A stretch of 64,000 bases of DNA, from NCBI RefSeq assembly GCF_000711695.1, contig NW_013547006.1:62001-126000 (forward strand). Reading direction: 5' to 3'. Under the pieces are notes generated by a model. It did not search any database and was not told the DNA's origin. It saw only the letters and a list, made by a program, of their open reading frames with translations. This DNA comes from Tilletiaria anomala UBC 951 (Eukaryota; Basidiomycota; Exobasidiomycetes; Georgefischeriales; Tilletiariaceae). How positions within the stretch are numbered: the stretch's first letter is position 1; each line of letters begins with the position of its first letter. The position numbers were made by a program, and so were the translations under genes. Positions 46,579 to 62,237 of the stretch are shown piece by piece.

Positions 46579-49500
46579 ATGCCGCCAAAACGAGAGCGAT
46601 ATAACTCCAAGGCTCGCCAAAGTGTTGCAGGGGGGTCGGCACACAGCCACAAGGGCAAGAAGGCTAAGAGAGCCAAGCTAGGTCACCCAGATCAAGGGGA
46701 CGGCGATGCGGTAGCCAATGGCCAGGCTGCCCCGGCAGACACGAATGCACAAATCATCACAGACGAGCACAGACGAGCACAAAAAATGATGCATGATGTG
46801 TGTGAAGCTGCAAGAGGCTTTGAGACTCATTCATATGACTGACACTAAAATCTTAACTTTTCCAGCTGGTATCACAAAATCAGGACGAATCTTCTAAACC
46901 CATGTCTTCAAAGAAGCGCAAACGTTTCGAAGCATACGTTGCCAAGCAGCTCAAGAAGGAAGACCGAGTGCGGCTGCTCTCCTCCTTGGCTGAAACTTCT
47001 ACCGATGTTGCTGACAGGAGCAAGCTTGTCAGTGCGTCAACGCTTGGATCTACACGCGGCGGCTTGACGAATGAGGAACGGGCGGAGAAGCTTCAACGCA
47101 AAGGCGAAGGCAAAGCTCGGCGACGAAGGGCTGCAGCGTTTCAGGTCACCGAAGGCGATGAGGATGCAGATCTCGATGGACTCTCCTCCAGCTCAGATGC
47201 TGAACTTGATGCAGACATTGAGAACGAGCAAACTCGCACCAATAAGCGAGCCGTGCAAGCCGAGCTAGAAAGCGGCCCTGTCGGCGAGGTCAACGAAGAC
47301 GCTGAAAGAAGGGCGCGTATCGAAGCGGCTACTAGGGCATTCGACTCTGCGCCATCTGCAAAATCCAACGGTGCCACCATGTCGAAACTAGCCGCCCATG
47401 TTGGAGCGGCGCTTGCAGTTGATGCCGACGGAAAGCCAGTCTCTCTGGCTTCAATGAGTATGCGCAAAAGGAAGAAAAAAGCAAAGCGTTCCGAAAAGCC
47501 AGAGTTGCAAGAACGTAGCACTGCACGGTCAAGGCTCAGGGCGTCAGGGACCAGCTGGGGTAAAGTGGCTGCCAAAGAAGATGATGATGAACATCAGGAA
47601 GACAATGATTTTGATTCGTCAGCTTCCTCTGGGGATGAATCTCAAGAGGAGCAGCGCGCGCCACCGATCCCTACAGTACCACGGCTGCCCACAGACAAGG
47701 GAAAAGGCAAAGTCACCCAGAAATCAGTGTCCTTCGATCTGGCGCAGACCAGCAAGTCATCCAATGGCGACGGTCAGTCTGACGACCAAGGCGATGGGAA
47801 CCATGCGTCTAGTGAGGAGGAAATGGAGGAAGAAGTTGATCGCGCAATCCTAGAAGCTATGCGTATCCGCGGTCTCGATCCAGCCCAACTCGGCTTTGGC
47901 GGCGCATATGACGGAAACTCTGACGTGGAAGACGCAAGCAGTGGCGCGAGCTCCAGTGAAGATGAGCCTGGCGAGGGTGACGAGGCGAATGGAGCGCTTA
48001 CAGACGATGAGCTAGAAGAGGAGCGCGACACAGCCATTCTGGCTGAGCTCAAGAGGAGAGGCATGGATCCGCGAGCATTCGGCTTTGACCTCGATGAAAA
48101 TGAGGACGATGAGAAGCAAAAGCCGGGGGACTCGCTGGCATCGATGTCGGCATCTCCCGAAAGCTCGGCACAGGCGCAGAGTATATTCGGTGAGCGCATA
48201 CGAGGACGATTACCTGCCAAGGAATGAAACTGATGGGGCATGCACGCCGCAGCGGACAGGGGCATAAGCGGTGATTCTGCAGAGAGTCCGCCATGGGAAG
48301 GCTTTCCGAGCGAAGTCGAGGGCCCAGACCAAGAGTATGATGTCGTCTCGTTTGATGAAGTCATGGATGATGATGATGAAAGGAGCGAGGCTGAGCCTGC
48401 ATCGGGGGAAAGCGAAGGCTCGGAAGACGAAGACGAAGACGAAGACGGTAGCAGCGAGGACGAAGGGGACGGAGAACCATCAGATCATACTTCGCGTCGA
48501 AGAGGACTGCAAAAGACTTCTCGCAGTACTGGCTTCAAAGACTGGGCCAGGGGAGCCATGGGTCTCAACGGGAACGCCTCTAAGGGCGACACACAGCACG
48601 GCGAGACTAGTGCAGCTGGTGATGATGGCTTCGAGCTGCAGCCTGTTGCTGGCCTCAAAGTGCGAGTGGGTGACATCGGCCCACAGGATGGCATTGCGCG
48701 AGGGCCGCTCGGCCAGACCGAGCTCGCGCCAGATCAGATGTCGGCGTTCGCATCGAAGCATTATGCCGAGCTGAAAGCACGAAAGGGAGAAACTGGTAGG
48801 CCTTTTGTATTAAACGTTCCAGTGCAGCGGTCTGTGACTCTGCAAGAAGCCAGACTCAAGCTCCCGGTCGTCGCAGAAGAGGAGCACATCGTTAAGACGA
48901 TCATCGAGAACCCGATTGTCGTCATCTGCGGTGAGACAGGCAGCGGAAAGACGACCCAGGTGCCACAGTTTCTGTATGAGCGAGGTTTCGGTACCCCTGG
49001 AAGTCGTGAGTGGGAATTGGGGTGGAGCCGCACTACCGATGTGGATGCTGATATTTTCGGCGAGCGCAGAGAACCCTGGCATGATTGGCATCACACAGCC
49101 GCGACGCGTAGCAGCGTTGAGTATGACGCAGCGTGTGGCCTCAGAGCTATCGCTCCCTCCCAACAAGGTATCCCATCAAATCCGCTACGATGTCACAGTC
49201 TCGCCCTCAACGTCAATCAAGTTCATGACCGATGGCGTGCTGCTTCGCGAGCTTGCCACCGACTTTCTTCTCCGCAAGTACAGCCTTATAATTATTGACG
49301 AGGCTCACGAGCGTAGCGTCAACACCGACATCTTGATCGGACTCCTCACGCGTATTGTTCGTCTGCGAGAGAAGAGGTGGCTTGCGAATAGTGGAGAGGG
49401 CAGCACGAAAGAGGCCGGCACCCGACCTCTTCGCCTTGTCATCATGTCCGCTACGCTTCGCGTCTCTGACTTTACGGACAACGCGAGCCTCTTCCCACCG

Positions 49501-51744
49501 CTGTCACCGAGGCCGCCGATAGTAGATATCGGAGCACGTCAACACCCTGTCACCTTACATTTCAATCGCCGTACTGTGCACGACTACATTGCCGAGTCTG
49601 TGACGAAGGTCAGCAAGATCCACGCGCGGCTTCCACCTGGAGGTATTCTTGTCTTCCTCACAGGGCAGCAGGAGATCGTGACGGTGTGCAAGCGGCTTGA
49701 ACAGCGATACGGGCGCAAGGCCATCGAGCAACGACGTGCTGCACGCAGCCGCGCAGAAGCCGCAAGACTTAAGGGAGACGAAGGACAGGAAGATGGTGGC
49801 GAGAATCAAGAGCAACAATCGAAATTTGCAGCTATTGCAGGCTTTGACCCTGAAGCAGAGGAGGTCGATCTTGGTGTCAACGCGAACGAAGACCTTGCAG
49901 CGGACGTGGACGATGGCGCTGCTATCCAAGAAGACGAGGATGCGCTCGATACGGATGAGGAAGACGAGGAGGGGGCTCACGACGACGATCTTCCCCCAGA
50001 ACTTCGCGACGACTCCGACGTGCCACTTCACATTCTTCCACTTTACTCTATGCTGCCATCGGAGAAGCAAATGAGAGTATTCGAAGAGCCGCCTGCCGAC
50101 TCGCGCCTTGTCGTCGTGGCTACGAATGTCGCCGAAACATCGCTCACCATCCCCAATATTCGCTATGTCGTCGATTGCGGGCGCGCTAAGGAGCGGTCTT
50201 TCGATGCTGCGTCGGGTATCCAAAACTTCAACGTGACGTGGATCAGCAAGGCGTCTGCTTCGCAGAGGGCAGGTCGTGCCGGCCGCACAGGCCCTGGCCA
50301 CTGTTACCGTCTCTATTCTTCTGCAGTCTACGAAGATCACTTCGAGCAATTTTCGAAGCCGGAGATCTTGCGGACACCGATTGATGGCTTGGTCCTGCAG
50401 ATGAAGGCCATGAACATCATCCACGTCGCCAGTTTCCCCTTCCCAACCTGTCCTGAACGAGACGCACTGGTGGCGGCAGAGCGTACTCTGATACATCTCA
50501 ATGCGCTTGAACAAGCTGATTCCAAGTCAGCAGATGGCCGGAAGTTCCCAGCCGCCAGGATCACGCAACTGGGCCGAGTCATGACGCAGTTCCCACTCAG
50601 CCCCCGATTCGCCAAATTGCTCGTGCAAGGGCAGCAACATGGGTGCCTGCCGTTCGTCGTCGCGCTCGTTGCAGCACTGAGCGTTGGAGACCCATTTCTT
50701 CGCGAGGAAGCTCTACAAGACCATCTTGAAGATGATTCTGAAGACGGTGCAGACTGCGCCGTGGGCGACGACAACAAGCAGCATCTGAAGAGTGAAAGAG
50801 AGAAGCAACGACAAGAGGGAAAGTCTCAACGTCAATTATACTTTGCAGCAATGTCTCGCTTCTCGGCTCTTGGCGCCAGCCTCAGTGACGTGTACCGTCT
50901 GCTCAGTGCGGTAGGGGCGTACGAGTATGATGGCGGTAGCACTGCCTTCTGTGAAAGGAACTTTTTGCGCCCAAAGGCAATGGAAGAAATCCACAAACTT
51001 CGCGCACAATTGGCGAACCTAGTGGTCATGAACCTCGTCGGACTGAGTGAAGGTGACCGGGCATCGATCATGGACCCGAAGCTCAAGCTGCCAAATGAGA
51101 TGCAGCTGAAGGTCCTGCGCCAGCTGATCACAGCAGCGTTCGTCGACCAAGTCGCGGTGCGTGCCGACCTAAGCAGCCCGACCGATGCGGCTGGCCATGC
51201 CGTGCATTCCTACGCCAAGATGAAGAGCACACGCTATGTGCCGTATCGAGCGATGGGCGTCGGCCGGGAGTTTGCGTACATCCACCCATCCTCGACACTT
51301 TTCCATAAAGCGCCGCCGGAATGGATCGTATTCACCGAGGTGCAGCGCAGCAAGTCAAGAGCGGTGACGATCAAGAACGCAAGTGGAGACGGCGAGACGG
51401 TGTTGCAAGAAGGCAAATTGATGCTGCGTGGTATCACCAAGATTAACCCCGCCTGGCTGAGCACGCTAGGTCGCAACCTATGCACATTCGACAAGCCGGT
51501 CGATGCTTGCGGCGGCAACGCAGCCGGCGCTGCTGATCTTGCGACGCTCGCTCGCGCCAGGGCGGCTGCCAAGGCCGGCGGGAGTGCAGGCAATACCGTG
51601 CAGAGCATCACTAGGGACATCATGCTGGTGCCTAGATATGCGGCTGGAGTGGACAGTGGTGCAAGCGCCGGGCTCGGCTGGGAGCTTCCACCCGTCAAGG
51701 CGAAGCAGAAGCTGGAGAATGGGCGATGGGTCACACTAATGTAG
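46579..51744 (+). CDS. ECM16: DEAH-box helicase Dhr1/DHX37, ribosome biogenesis
   Basis: Four exons: 46579-46797, 46866-48189, 48253-49005 and 49070-51744 (4971 nt, 1656 aa). The N-terminal 700 residues are charged and acidic, with the family's [19 protein letters not shown] helix and DHR-like repeats ([18 protein letters not shown] and [18 protein letters not shown]). Helicase core: [14 protein letters not shown] (motif I), [10 protein letters not shown] (Ia), [10 protein letters not shown] (II), IMSATL (III), [10 protein letters not shown] (V) and [12 protein letters not shown] (VI), then HA2 and OB-fold domains. A highly acidic insert lies between motifs III and V. Known role: nucleolar helicase that removes U3 snoRNA from pre-18S rRNA. 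Longer than yeast Dhr1 (1267 aa), mainly from the acidic regions. Exon 2 could also end at 48180 instead of 48189; the latter donor is better. Confidence 0.92.
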
Positions 51745-53129
51745 CTCATGTTGTCGGTCAACGCCCAGCGTTCCGGGTTCCTCTTCCTCTCTCTCTCTCT
51801 GTGTATATAACACGAACTTCGCGTTGTTAGCTCGCTGGGCTCTGAAGTCTGTTACATACGCGTAGAGGAAGCACATGACATGCAGTTTCAGCTCCCATGT
51901 AGGGCATGGTTGATTGGTCTTCCTGTATGTGGGGTTTGAAGGTATGGATTTTGGAGTCCCACAGTGCCCCAGCGCCACAGAGCTGATGAACCACATGAAC
52001 AGTATCGGTATCGATGTTTCAACATTCACCGCCTGCTTACGCTATCCAAGGGTTTTTATTGCCTTGTCTGGCTTCGAGTCACAATTCAGCCTGCGGTGAC
52101 ATGGCGCAGATGTGGCACAAAAGAAGGATGAGGGAAGGCGAACCGCGCTTGCTGGGATCTTCTGGACCCTGGTGGTCTCCATCTGAGCGAATGCAAGCCT
52201 GCATGGGCCTTTCCCAACGATCGTGTTCTGACTCAAGCAAGCAGATTGCTGCCACAACACAAAAAATAGAAAGGCAAGGTTAGATTAGATTACCGATAAC
52301 CGAACGCTTTCAGCGTTCCAGATCATCGCAGCATCAGCCGCGCCCGGAATTCCTCAGGATAACCCTCTTCCCTCCCTCTTTACCCCCTGGCATCCTCGCT
52401 CGCCCAAACGTGGGACAATTGGCACGCACCGCCTGTATTCCTCCTAACGGTGCTCCGTAGGCATCTTCACCTCACTTTTCTCTGCAAGATACAGGCACCC
52501 CACAGAAAGAGCCAGGACGCGTCGGCACCTTTAACTCCAAATCCTATTCCCCCCGCCTTTCCTTTTACTGTGCCGGTTCTTGCCGAAAATTATGCATCTA
52601 CGTTTGTCGCTCCTTGCACACATGCCGACCGGGTGTGAATCCAACCAACGTTTGATCGTTGCATGCGACCGGGTCCCGCTCCTTCAGCATTACGCATCCG
52701 AGAGTCCGTTTGTGTTTATTCATGTCCATTGCCTTTACCTGCTTTTCCTACTCGATCATCAAGGTACACCACGGTGCAAACATCTGGCCTGCCAACGAAT
52801 TGCTGCCCTTTGCGGATGCTCTTCGTTCGGCTCGGCAAATTTCTGCAATACATCTTCAACGCACCATGTCCACGATGTCGATTGGCGGTAAAGCAGTTTG
52901 CAACGCAAAAGAACGGCAATAAAGAGCGTGTTCCATTCTGTCCAAGCTATTCCGCTGCTGCTAGCCGCCACGATTGTATTACAAGCTGCCTGCCTGAAGC
53001 AGCAAGTACTAGACATCAAGTAAGCCGAGTAGCTCCTGCGACACCCACGTGCCGCGCTGCTAGCTGGCGATGCATACTGTACATTCTGGTCCCATCAGCC
53101 TAATGGCCTACCTGGCTGTCCCAAGCGGG
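51745..53129 (+). other. Intergenic 3' of DHR1
   Basis: A (CT)n microsatellite is at about 51789-51801. Open frames such as 52663-53103 have no domain and no splice logic. No gene is supported. Confidence 0.45.
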
Positions 53130-54240
53130 CCAGCGTGTACGATGCCGGTACTATTCGATTGCCAAAATTGTCGAGTTCAAGACCGAAGAGCATCACGAAC
53201 CTTTGCCTAGCGTTATTGTCCCGCCCCGCCCGGTTGTCGAAGGTACACGTCACAGAAAGGCTAGGAAAGAGCGTGTGCTGCGCGCCATCTATGTGCCGCC
53301 TCCTCTTCCAACCGCCTTCACAATTTGCGTCGGCGAGAATGACATGCTGCTCAGACGTAGTATGCTAAGCGAAACATGGGTAGTAACAACGGGGACCGTA
53401 CCCACAAGTGGGTCGGTGAGCACTCCGTCCTTCTCGAGCCCATGCCGTCCGGAGACGGCGCGTGCGAGGACGATGCAGACGAAGATAGCGACGAAGCTGG
53501 CTAGGTCATGGAAGATGAGCGCGATAACACCTCCGCCGCGTCTGACGACATGGACGGGTTGATGGATCTGCCCGCGACCAAGTGCCGAGGTACGGCTAAC
53601 GGAGCTTCTAGTTCCGTCGCCAGCGGATTTGCAAGCTCCCACAGTGAAGACTCTACCATGGATGTTGAGCACAGCATTGAGTAGTCTCACGGTCACGGCA
53701 ACGTTCACAGTGAAATGGACGAGGACTCCAACTCTGGTTTCAGCATCGACACCATAAGTAGCGGCACGGTATGCGCCGCCCCTGATGTATAAGATGCAGA
53801 AGACAGGCCAACCTCCGAGTACACGGCCATCCGTCAGCATCGTCCTCGATGCGCTACGTCAGCGTTTGGCGTGCGTAACACAGTCGCTCTGCTAAGCGGT
53901 GCTGCGATCCATCCCTTTGTGCGCAAGGCGAGCGGCTATGGCCCAGGGTTGCGTAGCATATCCCGCACGGCGGACAGCACTTCCGAAAGCGACATTTCCG
54001 GAATCACCATGACTTCCGAAGGCGCTAGCAACGCCCAGACAGGCAGCTCGATCGCCAGCGGCCAAAGCATGCTGACGGTGACGGACACCTTCAAGACGGC
54101 TGTCGGGTGCATCGAAGACCCAGGCGTAGACAAAATTAAGGTGAAGCCGGAGGATGCGGAACGCAGTGAATACGACCTGCTGTCGGAGTTCTTAGTCGGC
54201 GGGAAGGGGGCAAATGTCTCGTTTATGCGCCTCTGATGAA
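53130..54240 (+). pseudogene. Likely decayed protein-coding gene of unknown family
   Basis: Across about 1.1 kb the plus strand reads like coding sequence. The left part gives RRYYSIAKIVEFKTEEHHEP and PSVIVPPRPVVEG. In another frame come MGSNNGDRTHKW, an acidic Ser/Asp run (DDADEDSDEAG), DDMDGLMDLPATK, DSTMDVEHSIE and ISGITMTSEGASNAQTGSS, ending KIKVKPEDAERSEYD. At least three in-frame stops (after DEAG, after HSIE and after APDV) interrupt it. The Asp/Ser/Gly bias is strong and unlike chance frames nearby. The original protein was not recognised. The alternative is an intact gene with introns I could not place. Confidence 0.4.
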
Positions 54241-54999
54241 TGCAATTGTACAGAAATATGGGACGAAGGCGAGGACAAAATGCTCTCCAACGCTCGCTGC
54301 GGCTGCAAGGTGCGTAACAACGAAGCACTGCATTGAAAACCGGGCGGGGAGATTCGTACACTACATCCTGTTCCATTCAGAGTTGTCTGCTCTTGGAGCC
54401 AGAAGCCTCAGCTGAATAATTCGCCCTGAGTTCAGCGAGTGCTTGAATTTCGGGAATGGGTAGGAGCGACAAGAGTCGACCAGTGCGCCTCTTACGAGCG
54501 GTGCCGCTGGCGTGGTCCTCATGCAAATGCGTTGATAGATCGATACGATGGAGATACGGGTCAAATTCATGCACCCTTTTCTGCCCAAAACCCTGTCCGG
54601 TAGTAAGTAGTAATTATCAGCCGATGTGCTCAATTTGCACGACACATCCTAAGCCTCGACCAAGAGCGTTGGCTTTCGGACTGGGGGAGGGCAATCTCAA
54701 GTGTTCCTTGTTATTTCAGTGGCGGGCCACAGAAGCAAAGAAATAAATTCTGCCAGTCTCAGCCTTTTCGCTTCCGAGTGATCTACATCTCGTGGAGTCA
54801 GCGATAGAATAATTGAGACGGCCCCACCAGCAAAGCTTTTCTCCACCGTTGAGCTCCAATCCGAGACCGCTAACTGGAGAACGGTAGCCAAACATTTCTC
54901 TATACTGCGCGAGGTTCTTGTTGAAGTTTCGCAAGTTCGAGGGTTGTATACAGCCTCACGCATGTCACAGCTTGCACTGTGACGCAAAATAAGCAGAAC
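54241..54999 (+). promoter_or_regulatory. Upstream region of the MYST acetyltransferase
   Basis: There are 759 bases with no supportable gene; the promoter of the acetyltransferase must lie here. No TATA box is evident. Confidence 0.4.
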
Positions 55000-57347
<2,348 letters not shown>

Positions 57348-60300
57348 CGATGCCTACTCTCGTGGGAATGAATGATGGAATGTCGCCCACGATACACTCG
57401 TCCACGATGTCTTCCAGCCGAAGGAATTGAATGCATTAATAAATCGCGCACCGCCCCTGTCGGACTGGACTCCAAGCATCGGATTTGTTGAACCAAACTA
57501 AACTTTCACGCAGTCGGGGAAGCATAAAAAGCCGATACGCGTTTGTGACTTGGCGGGTATGATAGTTCTGCCACTGAATAGTAGATGGGCCTGTTGAGTC
57601 ATCAGGCGGATCTGTTAAATCGGGGCTGCCACGACATCCCCTAGCGACGACGAGGGTGTTATTTGATGGCATCCCGGCCGCAGCATCTGTGCAAGAATAT
57701 GGCGAAACGGCAGGAGTGCTCGAGCGGGAAATCGAGGCATGGTTCTGTTAGGATTGCGGCCTTGCAGATTCTTTCTGCGCCCGCGTCAGCAGGACGTCGA
57801 AGGAGAGAAATGTAGTAGCAACCTGTTCGACTCACAAATATACGCCCGCTGCGCTTCAGCAAGACCCTTCATTTGTTCAGCGTCCATCTTAGTGGCGTCT
57901 GCGCTACGCTATGCAGGCCAAGCTCGAAAGGAAGAAGGATGGCCGTGCGACCATATCGGAGCGCATTCGTATCCTGCTGACGGCTGGAGAAGGCCCATAA
58001 AATGGGTCCTTGGATGTCGGGCAGTGTCGCAGTGCACGCGCCTGGCCCGAGGAGCCGACACGCGGCGCATCCATACACGATGACCGTGAGTACGTTGTAT
58101 TTTACTGGGAGGAAGTGCTTGGCAGACGCGGTGCAGCTGGCTGCGAGTAAAACACAGTGGCTAAGAGAGTGGCGAATGTGAGATTTGTTGGCTACGCTGC
58201 ACGTCACCACTCCAGCGCTCCGATTCAGGCGATTGAAGGATTTGAACCTGAGCATATCAAGTTTGTACGTGCTGAGCACATCCGCATCGTTCGACTGTGC
58301 CGCAACCAGATCCGGAATCCCGCTGCTTGCCCCAACATCCCCACCGGCATTGGGCCACTCGCGATCATCAATCGCTCGATCGCTGCATTCAAGAGAAGGT
58401 GGACAGTAATCTTCCTTCCACATCCACTTGCGCTCGCGCTACGCTTTAGCTTTGTCCGCATCCGCTCGCTGGGTATCTAGCGTTTTGTCGAGCACATGAG
58501 GGTATTGCGAGACAGAAGTGATATGCGTATGGAGGGTGACCCAGGCGAGGTCGCGCAAGTGGAAGTACGGCGCCGCGTTGTATACCCACTTCCCTTGATC
58601 TGCCTACTGCTCATGCAGCGATGGACCGTGTCGGTATCACGGTTTCGAGACTGCTATCGACCAGCATCGGCATGGACATCAGCTTCGGCATCAGACTCGC
58701 CATCGGAACTGTGGAGCAGACGAGAGGGACTTGAAGCTTCATGACCGAGAAGTAACCGTGCTCGGGATGGTGGCCCACTCGCATTCGTATCTGTTACGGC
58801 GTGGGCACCAGTGCCGGCGATGGCAGTCCTGACAATGGTAGCCCTGACGATGGTAGCCCTGACGATGGTAGCCCTGACGATGGTAGCCCTGACGATGGTA
58901 GCCCTGACGATGGTAGCCCTGACGATGGCAAAAGTACCGGCCTAGGCAGATGCCGCTCTTCTTGCAACTGCTGCTTGTGCTGGTGAACGAGAACGCTCCA
59001 CAGTTGATACACCGGTTAAGCTGCGAATGCTTCAGATAATGTTGATGACGAGCTACTGCATTGGAACACGGACGTGAGCCAGGAGGTGCTTTTGATGGCA
59101 GTCGATTTGTTCATCGATCAGGCATCTTTCGTAGCTGCCAATCCACAGCATATAGCGACTGTGAACGCGAGAAAGGGAAGATCAGCGGAGTCTGGTAAGC
59201 GCCCGCATGGAACAGACGCGTGTCCCTCCGTGTCCCTGTCATGCTCGTGCGAACTGACTGCGGCGGCTTCGATATAGCTTTTCACGCTCAGCTGAGACAC
59301 CGCTGCCTTCAGATACAGTGGGTTGGCCAATGAAAATCGTTGTGCTGTTGCGCTTAGTGCCCTTGTTGCTGATTACAGTGGTGGTGGTGGGCTACCGGCG
59401 CCATCCCTGGCACTCATACCATCTGTTGTGGAAGTGCAGAGGACGGAATGACTACACCAGTCGATGCGATGTCGCGGTCATGAACTGTGACCATCTGCGC
59501 CTGGTGAGGTTTCTGCTGCGTCAAATGGAGCTCTTAACATCATCGAAGGGGGTGTAATAAATGCCGCCATATGTATGTCAGAGTCTCTTCGGACTCTCTT
59601 CCTCGAAGTTGGCTCTGTGCCTGCGAACCCGTTGACGGCTGTACTTGACTTTGCGAGCTTTTGCGAACGATTCCGTGCCCAGAGGCACTGGTGTCGATTT
59701 CGAGCTCAGTAAGCTCGAACTAGAAATGTTGTCCTCACACCTGTAAGAGCTGCTTGTCTCCGCGTCGTTGCTTGCCTTGAACCTGGCATCGGCAAAACAA
59801 TTGGCACTGGCCCAGCGCAAACCTTGTCTAAGTTCCAGAACAACACATTCGATATTTAAACGCTAACAGCGGCTACAACGTCGCTCATGTGGACTGTACA
59901 TAGCAAGCGATGCGGCGGAAGAAGAATAGGTAGGGTGCGCTAACGGACTAAGCCATGCACTGCACCTTATTGTTGCGGCTGGCGGTGCAGACCTTGCGAT
60001 CCACCAAAGGCCCGTGATTACCGACGGTGCACCGTTGGTATCCGTTGCTGCCACTGGCATCTTGTTCATTGCCCTTGTAGTTGGTACACACCTGATAAAT
60101 GGTGGTGGTAACACAGTAACCGCTTCCCAAGCTCAATGTGAGTGTGCAGCAAGGTGACGGTGGCAGAGAGAGCGGCGATGAGGACTCAAGTATACGGAAG
60201 GAAGGAGGAAGCTGAAGCAGGTGTGCTATTTCCGAAAGGATCCGGTCGTCCGAATCCTCATTTGTCTTTGGCCAGTGATCAAGAGGACACTGGTTCTCGT

Positions 60301-62237
60301 CAAGCTTCAGTCTCTTCGGCCTACCTTCCTCCATCGGGGCCTTCGCAAAGGGCGGGGCATCAGAACGGTGGCAGAAGCTCGTGCTGCACCCCACTCCGAA
60401 TCACACATAGCAAGACGCAGACTCGACTTGGAAGAAGATGCCGATGGCGTAGAGACTGACCGGAAAGAGATGGGATCATGCAGCCAGCGGTGCCTCTTGA
60501 CTATCGATTGAGGACTCCGACTGGCAGCCGGAGCCTGCCTGCACCATCAGCAAGACGAGCGGATGATCTTGAGGGGCATCGAACCCGGAGCTTGAAATCT
60601 TGAAACGACAACGCTCACAGCTCAGAGGTCTTGACAGCAAGATTTGTGTAAGTACAGGCTGCAGAACTTCAATCTCATTCCAATCTCCATCAAAGGTTCA
60701 AAAGTAGTCAGAGCAACACTGTGACTCATTGGGAGCATTAGAGTCCTCAAACGATACTGAGAGGCCAGAATCTCCTCCAGATTGCAGATAATGATTTGCA
60801 AATCGTAGGGTTCCCGCCCACTTCGGAAATCCCGCTAAGAAAAGTCACCGTCGACGGGAGAGGATCACGTGATGATGCTCTTAGCCTTGTCGCGGCATAT
60901 GCACCACATCGGCACATCCACAAGCCCTTCCGCCCCCCCGGTTATCACTGCTGCTGAATTATGGTGCATGCACCTGCATGCTACTCAGACTTACATAAAT
61001 TTTAGCCATTATCCCTGCCTTCGTAGAGTACCGCTTCAAGTGTACACATTGGTCTACTATGAGCGCTAAAGGGTCGCAATAAAATGATCTCGCACACTCT
61101 TCGTTTTTTTCTGGAGACTTGTCCATTGTCTCCTGGGCTACCGATAACGCAGCTTCGGAAACCTATGTGCGCGCTCCAGCGCCACCTTCGGCCCCAGAAA
61201 TCAAAATTCTCTTTCGCAACCAGCTTTACCAAGCTTTACCAGTCGAGACTCCAGTCCACCCAAGCTGCTAGGAGCCAATCCGCGGGTCTGCAGAGTCTAG
61301 CCATGACAACCGGCCGCTCGAGATCTCGGTCCTTGATCCATTCTCGGATAACTCGGAAGGGGATTTGCGGTGTTTTCTGGGGGTTTTCTTTCGAGAAGCG
61401 GCGGAGGCTGCGAAGTAATTGCGTTGTGCTGCGTATGCTGACGCAGTACATAGTCAGAGCACAAACCTCATGCATTTACTCGAACATAATGCATACGCCA
61501 AACAGCGTACTGGTGCGGCAAAGTTCGATGAGAATTAAATACATCTGCGACCTGCTACGACGTGCACGGCGACGGAACGGATAATGTCAATATCATGAAC
61601 TCAATTGTCTTCCCCAGCCATGCCTATAATCCCCGATGTGTTTTGTATTTGGTCAGAGAACCACATTTCGCAGTTGTCGCTTAATTCTCGTGCATGCTGG
61701 CCAAAGCGAAGACTTATCAGCACTTGCTCGGGTACATGCAGATTCCCTGGTGACACCTGCTGTGCTCGCCATTGGGCCTCTCTAGGCTAATGAGATGCGC
61801 TGAGATCCGGCATTGATCCGACAAGCTGTCTGAACCGCCAAGTGCGGTGATACATGCATACTGCAAAACATCGCCTCGGAAGTCGACTATTGAGACGCTT
61901 GGAGCAAGCCGGCGAACCGGGAAAGCCTCTGCATATCGCCAGCTGGCTGCGTGCAAGAAGCAAAATTGAACGGAACCGAAGGATAGAGGTTATCAGGGTC
62001 AGCAGGAGCGGTGCATAGATCTCCTCTCGACATCGAGCAATTGTCACTAGTCACTTCTAAAGTTGAAGAGGCACTCGCACACTCCTTCGATCAGGGCCGA
62101 GCCGGAGCGAGCTTCGCATCTACTTCACTTCAGCCTGTGCATCCTCCCTTCGTCCTCCGCTTTCTTCCGAATTGCGGGACGACGACCCAATCTCCTCCTT
62201 ACCGCTTACGCCGCAGATCGCAGAGACAAGAGACACA
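57348..62237. other. Gene-poor block, 4.9 kb, with scattered coding-like pieces
   Basis: No complete gene could be supported. Frames with non-random look include 57869-58423 (-, 184 codons), 58157-58480 (+), 58496-58744 (+), 59074-59277 (+, DLFIDQASFVAANPQHIATV), 59948-60394 (-, 148 codons, with an RPKRLKL basic patch) and 61084-61584 (+). None shows a domain, and the plausible stretches change frame often. A 15-bp minisatellite lies at 58816-58920. The block may hold several decayed genes, like 53.1-54.2 kb on the other side of the acetyltransferase. Confidence 0.4.
58816..58920. repeat. 15-bp minisatellite, seven units
   Basis: GACGATGGTAGCCCT is repeated seven times head to tail; the last five units are identical and the first two carry one to three changes. 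In one plus-strand frame it encodes DGSPD repeats, flanked by GVGTSAG and KSTGLG. The unit length being a multiple of three fits an origin in a coding sequence, but no gene around it was recognised. Confidence 0.9.

Noticed and set aside
49555-50514. Minus-strand frame of 319 codons
   Set aside because: Fully antisense to the conserved helicase core of Dhr1; no domain.
57348-62237. Transposon or LTR element filling the gene-poor block
   Set aside because: No reverse transcriptase, integrase or transposase-like frame and no terminal repeats were recognised.
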